From JAFDXJ01 sp039811225 (GTDB lineage Bacteria > Bacteroidota > Bacteroidia > Chitinophagales > Chitinophagaceae), in assembly GCA_039811225.1 (NCBI GenBank), contig JBDHYG010000003.1, forward strand, positions 154,928-218,927: 64,000 nt of DNA, given 5' to 3'. Positions 43,899 to 52,539 of the stretch are shown here, piece after piece. The position numbers and the translations under genes are program-made. The notes beneath the pieces are model-generated. The model searched no databases and was not told the DNA's origin. It saw only the letters and a program-made list of their open reading frames with translations. Numbering within the stretch: position 1 is the first letter of the stretch; the number at the start of each line of letters is the position of its first letter.

Positions 43899-45854
43899 TT
43901 GAAAGAGCTAAGAAGTTTCTTACTCCGAATTCGTATTGTACCAAAGTGGGCCATATTTGCCCTTGACCTTGGTATATGTATCTTTTCGTTTGTCATAGCC
44001 AATTATATCCTGAGTGATTTTGATATTGTGTTTATTGATAATGAGGATATGCTGCATGGTATCCTCATCATCTTTTTATCCAGTGCCATTTTCTTTAGTA
44101 TATTAAAAACGTATGATGGTATCATCCGTTATTCGGAGATGTTTGAAATTCTCCGGATCATATATGCCCTGTTATTATCGGTTTTATTATTGTTGATTAT
44201 AAATGTCGCATTACAGTTAATGCACATAGAAAATTTTATTCCCAATACCTCCCTGGTTGTTTATTTCTTTATAGCTTCTTTTACTATAACTGCGTATCGA
44301 TTATTTGTCAAAAATGTGTATAAAGAAGATTATGGCTCTGCTAAGGTGGAAGCATTAATTTTTGGCGGAGAAGAAAATCCGGCTTTACTCCGGAATAATA
44401 TTGAAGCAATTTCTGAAACACCGTATAAAGTCATTGCTTTCCTGCATAATGATAATCGCTTTATCGGGAAATCAGTGGATAATACAAAGATCTTTCATTA
44501 TAAGAATATTGAAGAGATTTTAAAACATCGCCCTGTAAAAGTGTTGTTTATTGCCCAGGAAAATATGGATCCGGGTATTACCGATTTTCTTGTGGAAAAA
44601 TGTTTGGCACAACAGGTGAGTGTAAAGAACCTGCCCCCAGTTGCTTCCTGGATAAACGGGCATTTGACCAAAGACCAGTTTAGGGCCGTTAAGATTGAAG
44701 ACTTACTGGGCCGTCCAGCTATTCGATTGTTGAATCAACATGTTATAGCGTTATTAAAAGGAAAACGTATTTTGATTACGGGGGCGGCTGGTTCTATCGG
44801 TAGTGAATTGGCCATGCAAATTGCTGATATGTCCCCGGAACTATTGATCTTATGCGATCAACGTGAAACCGGATTGTATGCTGTGGAATATCAATTGCAG
44901 CAGAAATATCCGGGCCTTCCTTTGAAAATTGTTTTGGGTGATATAAAAGACCGTGTGGCCGTGGAGCAAATATTTTTACAACATGCACCCCATATTGTTT
45001 TTCATGCGGCTGCTTACAAACATGTTCCGGTGATGGAGGCACATCCCTCAGAAGCGATTCGCAATAACGTATTAGGCACAATCGTGGTGGCCGATCTGGC
45101 AGAGCAATATGGGGTTGAACGTTTCCTGTTTGTTTCTACTGACAAGGCTATCAATCCTTCCAATGTGATGGGTGCTTCCAAACGTATTGCAGAAATGTAC
45201 TGTCATGCTTTACATTTTGGTTCTTATCCATTGACACAAAATAGTACTGCATCGAAAATCTATCCGTTGCATGGCAGGAAACTGGAACGAATAAAATTTA
45301 TCACAACCCGTTTTGGAAATGTCCTGGCATCCAATGGCTCTGTCATTCCGCGATTCACGGAGCAGATAGCCAATGGTGGCCCGGTTACGGTAACACACCC
45401 GGAGGTAATCCGGTATTTTATGACTATTCAGGAAGCCTGTTCCCTGGTACTGGAAGCAATCACCATGGGCAATGGAGGAGAAGTTTATTTATTTGATATG
45501 GGCCAACCCGTGAAGATCGCTCAACTGGCAGAGAAAATGATTCGCCTGGCGGGATTTGAGCCGGGTAAACAAATTGAGATAAAGTATATAGGCCTGCGCC
45601 CGGGAGAAAAATTATATGAAGAACTCCTGAATAATGAAGAGGAGGTATTGGAAACTCATCACCAGAAAATCATGATCGGGAAAGTACCTCTCCAGGATAC
45701 ACAACTTTTTATCGGCCAGTTAAAAGAATTATTGCATTGCGCTGATAAGAACGATGATGAAGCCGTAGTGAAACTCATGAAACAAATCATACCGGAATAT
45801 AAAAGCAATAATTCCGTCTATACTATTTTTGATAAAGAGAGCAAAGCAATTTAA
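43899..45854 (+). CDS. CapD/PglF-like nucleoside-diphosphate-sugar 4,6-dehydratase
   Basis: This 651-residue inner-membrane protein starts at a TTG (43899). Four hydrophobic segments (about residues 14-145) and a CoA-binding-like Rossmann domain precede the SDR dehydratase domain: ILITGAAGSIGSELA (about 290-304), FHAAAYKHVPVME, and VSTDKAINPSNVMGASK (about 412-428) in place of the usual YxxxK. Family members (PglF, CapD, WbpM) convert UDP-GlcNAc to the 4-keto-6-deoxy sugar. It closes the forward locus; the next gene on this strand is more than 8 kb away. Confidence 0.92.
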   Translation: MKELRSFLLRIRIVPKWAIFALDLGICIFSFVIANYILSDFDIVFIDNEDMLHGILIIFLSSAIFFSILKTYDGIIRYSEMFEILRIIYALLLSVLLLLIINVALQLMHIENFIPNTSLVVYFFIASFTITAYRLFVKNVYKEDYGSAKVEALIFGGEENPALLRNNIEAISETPYKVIAFLHNDNRFIGKSVDNTKIFHYKNIEEILKHRPVKVLFIAQENMDPGITDFLVEKCLAQQVSVKNLPPVASWINGHLTKDQFRAVKIEDLLGRPAIRLLNQHVIALLKGKRILITGAAGSIGSELAMQIADMSPELLILCDQRETGLYAVEYQLQQKYPGLPLKIVLGDIKDRVAVEQIFLQHAPHIVFHAAAYKHVPVMEAHPSEAIRNNVLGTIVVADLAEQYGVERFLFVSTDKAINPSNVMGASKRIAEMYCHALHFGSYPLTQNSTASKIYPLHGRKLERIKFITTRFGNVLASNGSVIPRFTEQIANGGPVTVTHPEVIRYFMTIQEACSLVLEAITMGNGGEVYLFDMGQPVKIAQLAEKMIRLAGFEPGKQIEIKYIGLRPGEKLYEELLNNEEEVLETHHQKIMIGKVPLQDTQLFIGQLKELLHCADKNDDEAVVKLMKQIIPEYKSNNSVYTIFDKESKAI

Positions 45855-46133
45855 TACGGCAACCAAGCTAAGCATTTAAACACACACTTTTTAAATTACT
45901 CCCTGCAAGCTGGATACCTTTTAAACGGTTTTGAATTTTTACCTGCACGAATAGGACGCTCCTTTGTCTATCTTCTACATGCCGTTTTTCCTTTTAGTTC
46001 TTACAGCTAATTTGTAAATTTTATTCCAATAGCATGCGCAGAATTTTTGTGTATTGATTATATATGCGATTACATTTTCCTGCTCAATGTAATATGCTGT
46101 ATATGGATGTGCAATTTAAGCCGGAAGGCCGTC

Positions 46134-47552
46134 TTAAAATTGGAAGTATAAAAATTGCCCACCATTGAATACACCAACGGAAAGCAGGATAGTGAGTAAT
46201 ACCACATATCCGGCATACCTGATCAGTACATTTTCATTCCGGATAATTTTTACTTTCGGATAATATTCCTGTACATATTCCACTCCAAAAAGTAAAATAA
46301 GCGCAAATATATAATAGCCAAATGAGCTGGGTGGTTCACCCAGGAAAGGGCGACCGTGTTTTAAAGTTACAATGGATTTGAAAATGTACCAGGCATCCTG
46401 GATATTCCTTGCACGGAAAAAAGGCCCCATCAGAATAAATAATGTCATTGTTGTCATCAGCCCGATCACCCCTCTTAATGGCCCTAAGCGTTTTTGGATT
46501 TGTTTCAGGAGGGGATGAAAAATATTTTCCAAGACAATGACGGTGCCATTTAAAATTCCCCAAATAATGAATGTCCAGCCCGCGCCATGCCAAAGGCCAC
46601 TAATTGCAAAAACGATCATCAGGTTGCGCAATTGCAACAGTTTCCCTTTTCGGCTACCGCCCAGGGGAAAATAAAGATAGTCCCTGAACCAGGTGGTAAG
46701 TGAAATATGCCAGCGTTGCCATACTTCCTGGATGCTCTTAGAAAAAAACGGCCTATTAAAATTTGTCATCAGGTTAATGCCTAAAACTTTGGCAGAACCA
46801 ATTGCTATATCCGAGTAACCAGCAAAATCACAATAGATTTGAACTATAAAAAAGAAACTCGCGATAAGCAGGCTGAGGCCACTATGATTTTGAGGATGCG
46901 CATAAACGGCATCTACATAAATAGCCAGCCTGTCGGCGACGACCAGTTTTTTAATAAATCCCCATAACATTATTTTTAGGCCTTCCACCACCCGGTCATA
47001 GTCAAAATGTTTTTTTTCATGAAACTGGTGCAACAAATTCTGTGGTCGTTCGATCGGGCCGGCAACCAACTGTGGAAAAAACATCACATACAACGCATAA
47101 ATACCAAAATGCTTTTCCGGCTGTTGGTGCCCGCGATACACTTCAATGGTATAACTCATTGCCTGGAATGTATGAAAGGAAAGGCCCACGGGGAGCAATA
47201 CATGAATATAAGGTATTGGGTTCTGGTAACTAAATACGCCTAAGAAGGCCGTGAGATTGGTATTTAAGAAATTAAAGTATTTGAAAAAAACCAGCACACT
47301 GATATTGGCAATCAAACTACAAATCAGAAATAGTTTTCTTCGCCTGCCCTGGTTTTGTGCAATATATATTCCGGCGAAGTAATCCACCACCACCGTAAAG
47401 CCAAGTATTAAAATAAAGATGGGCAGGAAGTACATATAAAAAAAACAACTGGCGCCAAGAAGCAACCCCCACCTGTATTTGTGTGGAAGAATATAATAGC
47501 TTATTACAACAGCAATAAAAAAGTAAACAAATATGAGTGAGTTAAAAATCAT
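46134..47552 (-). CDS. MBOAT-family O-acyltransferase (AlgI/DltB-like)
   Basis: This 472-residue integral membrane protein belongs to the membrane-bound O-acyltransferase family. It shows about eleven hydrophobic segments, VGLSFHTFQAMSYTIEVYRG (core SFHTFQAMSY, about residues 124-133), QLVAGPIER, QEVWQRWHISLTTWFRDYLY (about 272-291) and the active-site His in ISGLWHGAGWTF (about 319-330). AlgI-type proteins usually work with an AlgJ/PatB-like partner, which is not seen here. It is the last gene of the reverse-strand block, 154 bases from the crotonyl-CoA reductase-like gene, and could pass the acyl chain made there to a surface molecule. Confidence 0.91.
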   Translation of the reverse strand: MIFNSLIFVYFFIAVVISYYILPHKYRWGLLLGASCFFYMYFLPIFILILGFTVVVDYFAGIYIAQNQGRRRKLFLICSLIANISVLVFFKYFNFLNTNLTAFLGVFSYQNPIPYIHVLLPVGLSFHTFQAMSYTIEVYRGHQQPEKHFGIYALYVMFFPQLVAGPIERPQNLLHQFHEKKHFDYDRVVEGLKIMLWGFIKKLVVADRLAIYVDAVYAHPQNHSGLSLLIASFFFIVQIYCDFAGYSDIAIGSAKVLGINLMTNFNRPFFSKSIQEVWQRWHISLTTWFRDYLYFPLGGSRKGKLLQLRNLMIVFAISGLWHGAGWTFIIWGILNGTVIVLENIFHPLLKQIQKRLGPLRGVIGLMTTMTLFILMGPFFRARNIQDAWYIFKSIVTLKHGRPFLGEPPSSFGYYIFALILLFGVEYVQEYYPKVKIIRNENVLIRYAGYVVLLTILLSVGVFNGGQFLYFQF

Positions 47553-47706
47553 GTAGCCCGTGTTAAAGCAAAAATTATTTTCATTCCTGGTTGATATTCA
47601 TTGTACCCAAAAAAGCGAAACATCGTGGATTCATTTTCAGTATAAACTGAACTTTAATCATCAAATTATAGCTGGTATGCTGACAGCTTTTGAGTATATG
47701 GTTTTG

Positions 47707-48936
47707 TTAATAGCCAATTTGTATGGCGATATTTCCCTTATGTTTATTTTCATGCATTTTTTGTAAAGCTATTGGCAGCTCTTCAAAAGAATATGTTTCC
47801 GTTAATACCGGATAAACTTTTTTATCCATAACCAGTTGATTAAGGGCAATGCATTCCTGCAGGTTGGCATAATGAGACCCCTGGATTCGTTTTCGTTGGA
47901 GCCATAAATACCGCACATCAAATGAGCAAAAGTATCCGGTAGTACCGGCGCAAGTTACAATCATGCCGTCGCGGTCACATACATATACGGAGGTAGGCCA
48001 GGTATTTTCTCCGGGATGTTCCAATACAATATTCGGTAGTTTGCCACCTGTTAAGTGTGTAATTTTTTTCATAAATTTTTTGGCTTGTAAGCCCCAGTCC
48101 AATTGATTCTCTGGCTTCAGCATCTCCGATGTGAGACCACCCCAATGTGAAAATTCTGAACGATTGATCGCCAGGGCACCCATTTCCTCGCAAAACTTTT
48201 TCTTTTCTTCAGAATTAACAACAGCCACAGGAATACCACCAGCCAGCTTAACCAATTGTATGGCCATGGAGCCCAACCCACCGGCTCCGCCCCAAATCAA
48301 GACAACATCTCCCTCCGTTACAATATTGGGGGCATAATGAAAAAGCATTCGATACACGGTGGGTCCTGATAACATGTACACAGCAGCCTGGTCCCAATAT
48401 AAATGGATCGGCTTGGGGAGGCATTGAAAATACCTGACTTTACAGAATTGGGCAAAAGATCCCCAATTGGTTTCATAGCCCCATGCCCGGCTGGTTTTTG
48501 AAATAGTTGTATCCCCGCCATTTTTGATCCAGGGATCTTCGGGATCATACCAGGCCGGTTGTATCACCACTTCATCACCGATCTCCACATTCTTTACCAG
48601 TGCTCCTTTTTTATATACTATGCCAGAACAATCACTACCGATAATATGAAAATCAACATTTGTTTCGCGTCGTAATTTCATCAATCGTATCATATCCAAG
48701 GGATAACCCCTGGCTGCCCATACCGAATTATAATTCAGGCCGGCCGCTTTTACAGCCACCAATACTTCATCATCTGCGATAGCAGGGATTTCAATTTTTT
48801 CAATAGAAAATGCATTGATCGGTTCACCATAGCGGTTCTGCCGCAATACTTGTGCATACATATACTTGGGAACTATGCCGGGCGGTGGCAATTGACCTAT
48901 TTCATAAATTTCAGGTATGTCCTCTGTGTTTTTCAT
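47707..48936 (-). CDS. Crotonyl-CoA carboxylase/reductase-like medium-chain dehydrogenase
   Basis: This 409-residue protein is of the MDR superfamily and closely matches crotonyl-CoA carboxylase/reductase (Ccr) in layout: GLNYNSVWAARG (about residues 66-77), FHIIGSDCSGIV, WGYETNWGSFAQF (about 152-164), WGGAGGLGSMAIQL (about 213-226), EHPGENTWP (about 303), CAGTTGY and KRIQGSHYAN (about 348-357). Ccr reduces 2-enoyl-CoA with NADPH and CO2 to alkylmalonyl-CoA. Of the CO2-site residues I recall for Kitasatospora Ccr (Asn, Phe, Glu, His), Asn, Glu and His appear kept and Phe is Tyr. It may therefore carboxylate, or may be a plain enoyl-CoA reductase. Confidence 0.85.
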   Translation of the reverse strand: MKNTEDIPEIYEIGQLPPPGIVPKYMYAQVLRQNRYGEPINAFSIEKIEIPAIADDEVLVAVKAAGLNYNSVWAARGYPLDMIRLMKLRRETNVDFHIIGSDCSGIVYKKGALVKNVEIGDEVVIQPAWYDPEDPWIKNGGDTTISKTSRAWGYETNWGSFAQFCKVRYFQCLPKPIHLYWDQAAVYMLSGPTVYRMLFHYAPNIVTEGDVVLIWGGAGGLGSMAIQLVKLAGGIPVAVVNSEEKKKFCEEMGALAINRSEFSHWGGLTSEMLKPENQLDWGLQAKKFMKKITHLTGGKLPNIVLEHPGENTWPTSVYVCDRDGMIVTCAGTTGYFCSFDVRYLWLQRKRIQGSHYANLQECIALNQLVMDKKVYPVLTETYSFEELPIALQKMHENKHKGNIAIQIGY

Positions 48937-49026
48937 ATTCTTGTTTTATAAGTGAAAATTTATATTTTGATTATCATTGAATGAGTAGTATGGAAAACAT
49001 CATTTTTCAAATGATCATGAAAACTT

Positions 49027-50571
49027 TCATCCATGAATCCTACGCGTTTCATTTTTCCAATAAGGTTCCCGGATCAGTTTCCTGAGAATTTTACCCGTGG
49101 GTGTCCTGGGTAATGCTTCAGCATAATCTAATCTTTTGGGTAATTTGTTGATGGCAATTTTGCTTTCGCACCAGCTACATAAATCGTCAAGTGAAATAGG
49201 CTCATCCTTTAAAACAGCTACAACACAAACTACTTCACCGGCTTTTTTATCCGGGATACCTACAACCGCCACCTCTTTAAAAGCCGGATGTTGTTCCAGT
49301 ACTTTTTCAATTTCAGCCGGATAAATATTAACGCCCTTGGAAACAATTTTATCGTTTTTCCGATCTACCAAAAAGAGAAAACCCGCTTCATCCAAATAAC
49401 CGATATCACCTGTCTGGCACCAGCCTTTACTTGCAAAAGTTGATTCATTTACCATATGGGCATTCCAATATCCCGGTGAAATATTTTCTCCTTTTATCCA
49501 TACTTCACCGGGTTCATTCGGGGGACAAATAGTTCCTCCGTCATCTACAATTTTAATGTCAATGCCTATGCCTGGTTTGCCCGCCGAGGAAAGCAGTTGT
49601 TCATTCGCATCCCCCTGTCGCAAAATTTTTTCATGATCATCATATCGCAATGATGTGGCAATACCGGCCGATTCAGTAAGTCCATACACTTGTGTAAAAT
49701 AGCAGTTCATTTTGTCGGATGCTTCCCGCAACAAATCTGCAGAAACAGGAGACCCTCCGTATTGTATGTGTTTTAATGAACTAAAATCTTTCTCTACATT
49801 TTCAGCCGCCAGGATCATTTTGATCATTACCGGTACCAATAAGGCATTACTTACGCGGGCATTGGCAATAATTTTACAGGCCAATTGCGGATCAAACATC
49901 CGCATGAGTATATTGGTCGCACCGGCATAGATACAGGCAAAGAATGCCCCGAAGCCAAAGATAGAGTAGAGTGGGCCGCAAACCAGGTTCCTTGTATCCG
50001 GGCCAAATGAAGGTGTATCACTACTGCAGTAGGTATAACAGTGATAAATATTCCGGTATGTGAGCATCACGCCTTTTGGGTCACCGGTAGTGCCAGATGT
50101 ATATAAAATCACGCAAACATCATCTGGTGTAGCAGTATGAGGCAGGGGAGCCGTTTCTTGATTAGAATAAACTGATTGAAGGGCATTAGTTTGAATGATT
50201 GTTAAGTCTCCGGGAAGATTTGCTAATTCAATAAGTTTTGCAAAAGCTTCCCCATAAAAGAAATGTTGGATACCGGCATCCCGGAGGATGAAGGTTAATT
50301 CTGTAACAACACATTTCCAATTTATCGTAACGGGAATAGCGCCAATTGACATGGCCCCGGTAATTAAATGGATAGCTTCGGGTGTATTTAAGTCAAGGAT
50401 ACCAATGCGGTCTCCTTTTTTGACACCAATAGATTGCAGGTAAGCAGCAGTTTGTCTGGTGGCTCTATAATAGCCGGCATAGTCATACATTTTTCCTTCA
50501 AACATATAAGCAGTTCTTTCGGGATGTGTATGAGCCCTGTATTGCAATACATCAGGTAAAATACTTATCAT
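49027..50571 (-). CDS. Acyl-CoA synthetase/AMP-dependent ligase
   Basis: This 514-residue adenylate-forming enzyme activates a carboxylic acid with ATP, usually as the CoA thioester. Motifs are ILYTSGTTGDPKGVMLTYRN (P-loop, about residues 155-174), QVYGLTESAGIA (about 294-305), WCQTGDIGYLDEAGFLFLVDR (core TGDIGYLD), KIVSKGVNIYPAEIE (about 414-428) and RTPTGKILRKLIR near the end with the catalytic Lys. Chain-length specificity cannot be read. It is 28 bases from the SDR gene, so the two are likely co-transcribed, and it may load the starter acid for the KAS III enzymes. Confidence 0.9.
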   Translation of the reverse strand: MISILPDVLQYRAHTHPERTAYMFEGKMYDYAGYYRATRQTAAYLQSIGVKKGDRIGILDLNTPEAIHLITGAMSIGAIPVTINWKCVVTELTFILRDAGIQHFFYGEAFAKLIELANLPGDLTIIQTNALQSVYSNQETAPLPHTATPDDVCVILYTSGTTGDPKGVMLTYRNIYHCYTYCSSDTPSFGPDTRNLVCGPLYSIFGFGAFFACIYAGATNILMRMFDPQLACKIIANARVSNALLVPVMIKMILAAENVEKDFSSLKHIQYGGSPVSADLLREASDKMNCYFTQVYGLTESAGIATSLRYDDHEKILRQGDANEQLLSSAGKPGIGIDIKIVDDGGTICPPNEPGEVWIKGENISPGYWNAHMVNESTFASKGWCQTGDIGYLDEAGFLFLVDRKNDKIVSKGVNIYPAEIEKVLEQHPAFKEVAVVGIPDKKAGEVVCVVAVLKDEPISLDDLCSWCESKIAINKLPKRLDYAEALPRTPTGKILRKLIREPYWKNETRRIHG

Positions 50572-50599
50572 AATTTTTCATTTTGTAATAATAATAATT

Positions 50600-51355
50600 T
50601 TAAAAACTCCAGGCTAATTGAGCGCCACCACAAACCGGTAATACAATGCCGGTAATATATGAAGCCATCGGGCTTGCCAGGAAATGAACGGCGGCTGCCA
50701 CTTCTTCGGCTGTACCCGCTCTTTTCATAATATTTTCAGACGATATTTTTTCAATCATGGCTGGTGAAAATGTTTGTTGAATTCTTGGTGTCAAAATGAA
50801 ACCCGGTGCTACAATATTGGCCGTGATACCAAATTTCCCTTCTTCCGTGGCCAGGTTTGTGAATAGGGTTTCCATCAGTGTTTTTTGCATATTGTATTTT
50901 GCATTGCCGGGGATACCTGTATGTGCCGACATAGAACTGATACCAATCCACCTGCCAAACTTTTCATGTCGTTGCTTTCGTAAAACAGGTGGCATGATTT
51001 TATACAGATGATCTATATTGATGCTCAAATCTGTTGTCAATGCCTCCATAGAACTATGTATCAGCTTATTTTTTGCTGAAGGTATGTGCATGTTATTAAC
51101 CACGATGGATGGGAGGCCGGTATCTTGCAGTTTTTCCAATAGCTCCTGCTGCCCGGATGGCGTGGATAAATCAATGGACCAGAATTGATGCGTAGAGCCG
51201 GTAATCAGGGACTGTAAATGTGCCAGGTTACTTTTATCCCGGGCAACCGCAATAATGGATCCACCGGAGGCTGCAAAGGATTGACAAATTGCATGGCCGA
51301 TGCCGGGCCCTGCACCACTAACCAATATTTTTTTATTTTCAAAAACGGAAGACAT
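50600..51355 (-). CDS. SDR-family oxidoreductase, FabG-like ketoreductase
   Basis: This 251-residue classical SDR has GAGPGIGHA (about residues 15-23) instead of the usual TGxxxGIG, VVNNMHIPS in place of NNAG, the catalytic Ser in GISSMSAH (about 138-145), and Tyr and Lys in KYNMQK (about 154-159). The ending ASYITGIVLPVCGGAQ is FabG-like. In this block it is the natural candidate to reduce the 3-ketoacyl product of the KAS III enzymes. Cofactor and substrate are unproven. Confidence 0.86.
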   Translation of the reverse strand: MSSVFENKKILVSGAGPGIGHAICQSFAASGGSIIAVARDKSNLAHLQSLITGSTHQFWSIDLSTPSGQQELLEKLQDTGLPSIVVNNMHIPSAKNKLIHSSMEALTTDLSINIDHLYKIMPPVLRKQRHEKFGRWIGISSMSAHTGIPGNAKYNMQKTLMETLFTNLATEEGKFGITANIVAPGFILTPRIQQTFSPAMIEKISSENIMKRAGTAEEVAAAVHFLASPMASYITGIVLPVCGGAQLAWSF

Positions 51356-51510
51356 ATTTTTTGTGCCGGTTATCAGGTTTTATAGTATTTAAATGGTAAT
51401 TGTTTGATCTTCGATATGCAAAAAAGTATATGAAAATTTTAATAAGCTAATGATAATTGATAGTTTGATTGAAGGTTAAAATTATAAGTAGCTACAGATT
51501 CATTTTTTAT

Positions 51511-52515
51511 TTAAGCTGGTACTTTATATAGTGCAGCGCCACCGGTATAACCGGATCCTGCTGCTACCATCAGGACCAATGCACCGGGGGTGTATCTGTT
51601 CGTTTCAAATCCTTTATTTAAAGCAATAGGAATGGTGCCGGCAATACAATTTCCCACCTGGTCAATACATACAACCATTTTACTTAATGGGATGCCGGCA
51701 GCAGTAGCGGCTTTGCGCATGATATAATAATTAGCCTGGTGGGGGACAAATACATCAATATCCCGGATATCAATATTATTTTTTTCACAGATTTGTAAAG
51801 ATAGTTCTGCCATTTTCAGGGAAGCAGATTCTGCCAGTTCTTTCCCGCTCATATTGAGTACGGTGCCATGCAGGTCTGCATCAATTGTTTCATGAGAGGC
51901 CGGCATAGCACTGCCACCGGCGGGAACATACATTTGTTTCAAGCCAGTGCCATCGGCCCAGAGGCTGATATCAATAAATCCTTCCTCCTTATTGCATTTG
52001 GTAAGAAGTACAGCGCCAGCGCCATCGCTAAAAATCGGTAAGAATATCGGGTCGTTTTTTCTGACCATTCTGGATTTCATGTCGGCGCCAATAACTAATA
52101 CATAATCCTGCCCGGTTGCCACACAGCGGATACCATAATCAAGTGCGTACATAAAACTGGAGCAGGAGGCGGTTGTATCGCCAACCGGACAGGTAGCGCC
52201 AATTTTTAGTTGCACACTACAAGAAGCTGCCGTATTAATATAATCAGCCGTTTGTGTACCCAGTAAAATTCTGTTTAATTGGGTGGCAGGTATGCCGGCC
52301 CGATCCAATGCTTGCCTGGCCGCTTCCGCAGCTATATCACTGGTTGCAATTTCTTTATCTCCCCAATGCCGGTATTTGATACCGGTCACCAGGGCATGCC
52401 GTTTCGGATCAAAGTCAAAATGAGCCGGGAAACGTTCTTTTAATTCTTCGTTTGAGATCGGAGCACCGGGAAGATGTGCACCATATCCTATTATTTTTAC
52501 ACCCCATCCATTCAT
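51511..52515 (-). CDS. 3-oxoacyl-ACP synthase III (KAS III)-like, copy A
   Basis: This 334-residue thiolase-fold enzyme retains the KAS III triad: Cys118 (TASCSSF), His259 (FVPHQANYYIM) and an Asn near 289 (GNCIAG). KAS III joins an acyl-CoA starter to malonyl-ACP by decarboxylative condensation; relatives also act as acyltransferases. It follows copy B by 24 bases and is clearly divergent from it, so the pair is not a recent duplication. No acyl carrier protein gene is nearby. It is unlikely to be the housekeeping FabH, which usually sits with plsX and rpmF. Confidence 0.87.
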   Translation of the reverse strand: MNGWGVKIIGYGAHLPGAPISNEELKERFPAHFDFDPKRHALVTGIKYRHWGDKEIATSDIAAEAARQALDRAGIPATQLNRILLGTQTADYINTAASCSVQLKIGATCPVGDTTASCSSFMYALDYGIRCVATGQDYVLVIGADMKSRMVRKNDPIFLPIFSDGAGAVLLTKCNKEEGFIDISLWADGTGLKQMYVPAGGSAMPASHETIDADLHGTVLNMSGKELAESASLKMAELSLQICEKNNIDIRDIDVFVPHQANYYIMRKAATAAGIPLSKMVVCIDQVGNCIAGTIPIALNKGFETNRYTPGALVLMVAAGSGYTGGAALYKVPA

Positions 52516-52539
52516 GTGATATCCTTTAGTATTAAAAAA

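Noticed and set aside
4718..45854. Integrative element using tRNA-Pro as attachment site
   Set aside because: The polysaccharide locus begins beside tRNA-Pro, but I saw no integrase, no repeat of the tRNA 3' end at the far side and no mobility genes.
46112..46143. Hairpin as terminator of the reverse-strand MBOAT gene
   Set aside because: The imperfect repeat overlaps the stop codon and is not followed by a T run on the reverse strand.
47560..47766. Forward 68-residue frame between the MBOAT and Ccr-like genes
   Set aside because: It runs into the reverse-strand gene end, lacks motifs and a ribosome-binding site; the gap is more likely untranslated.
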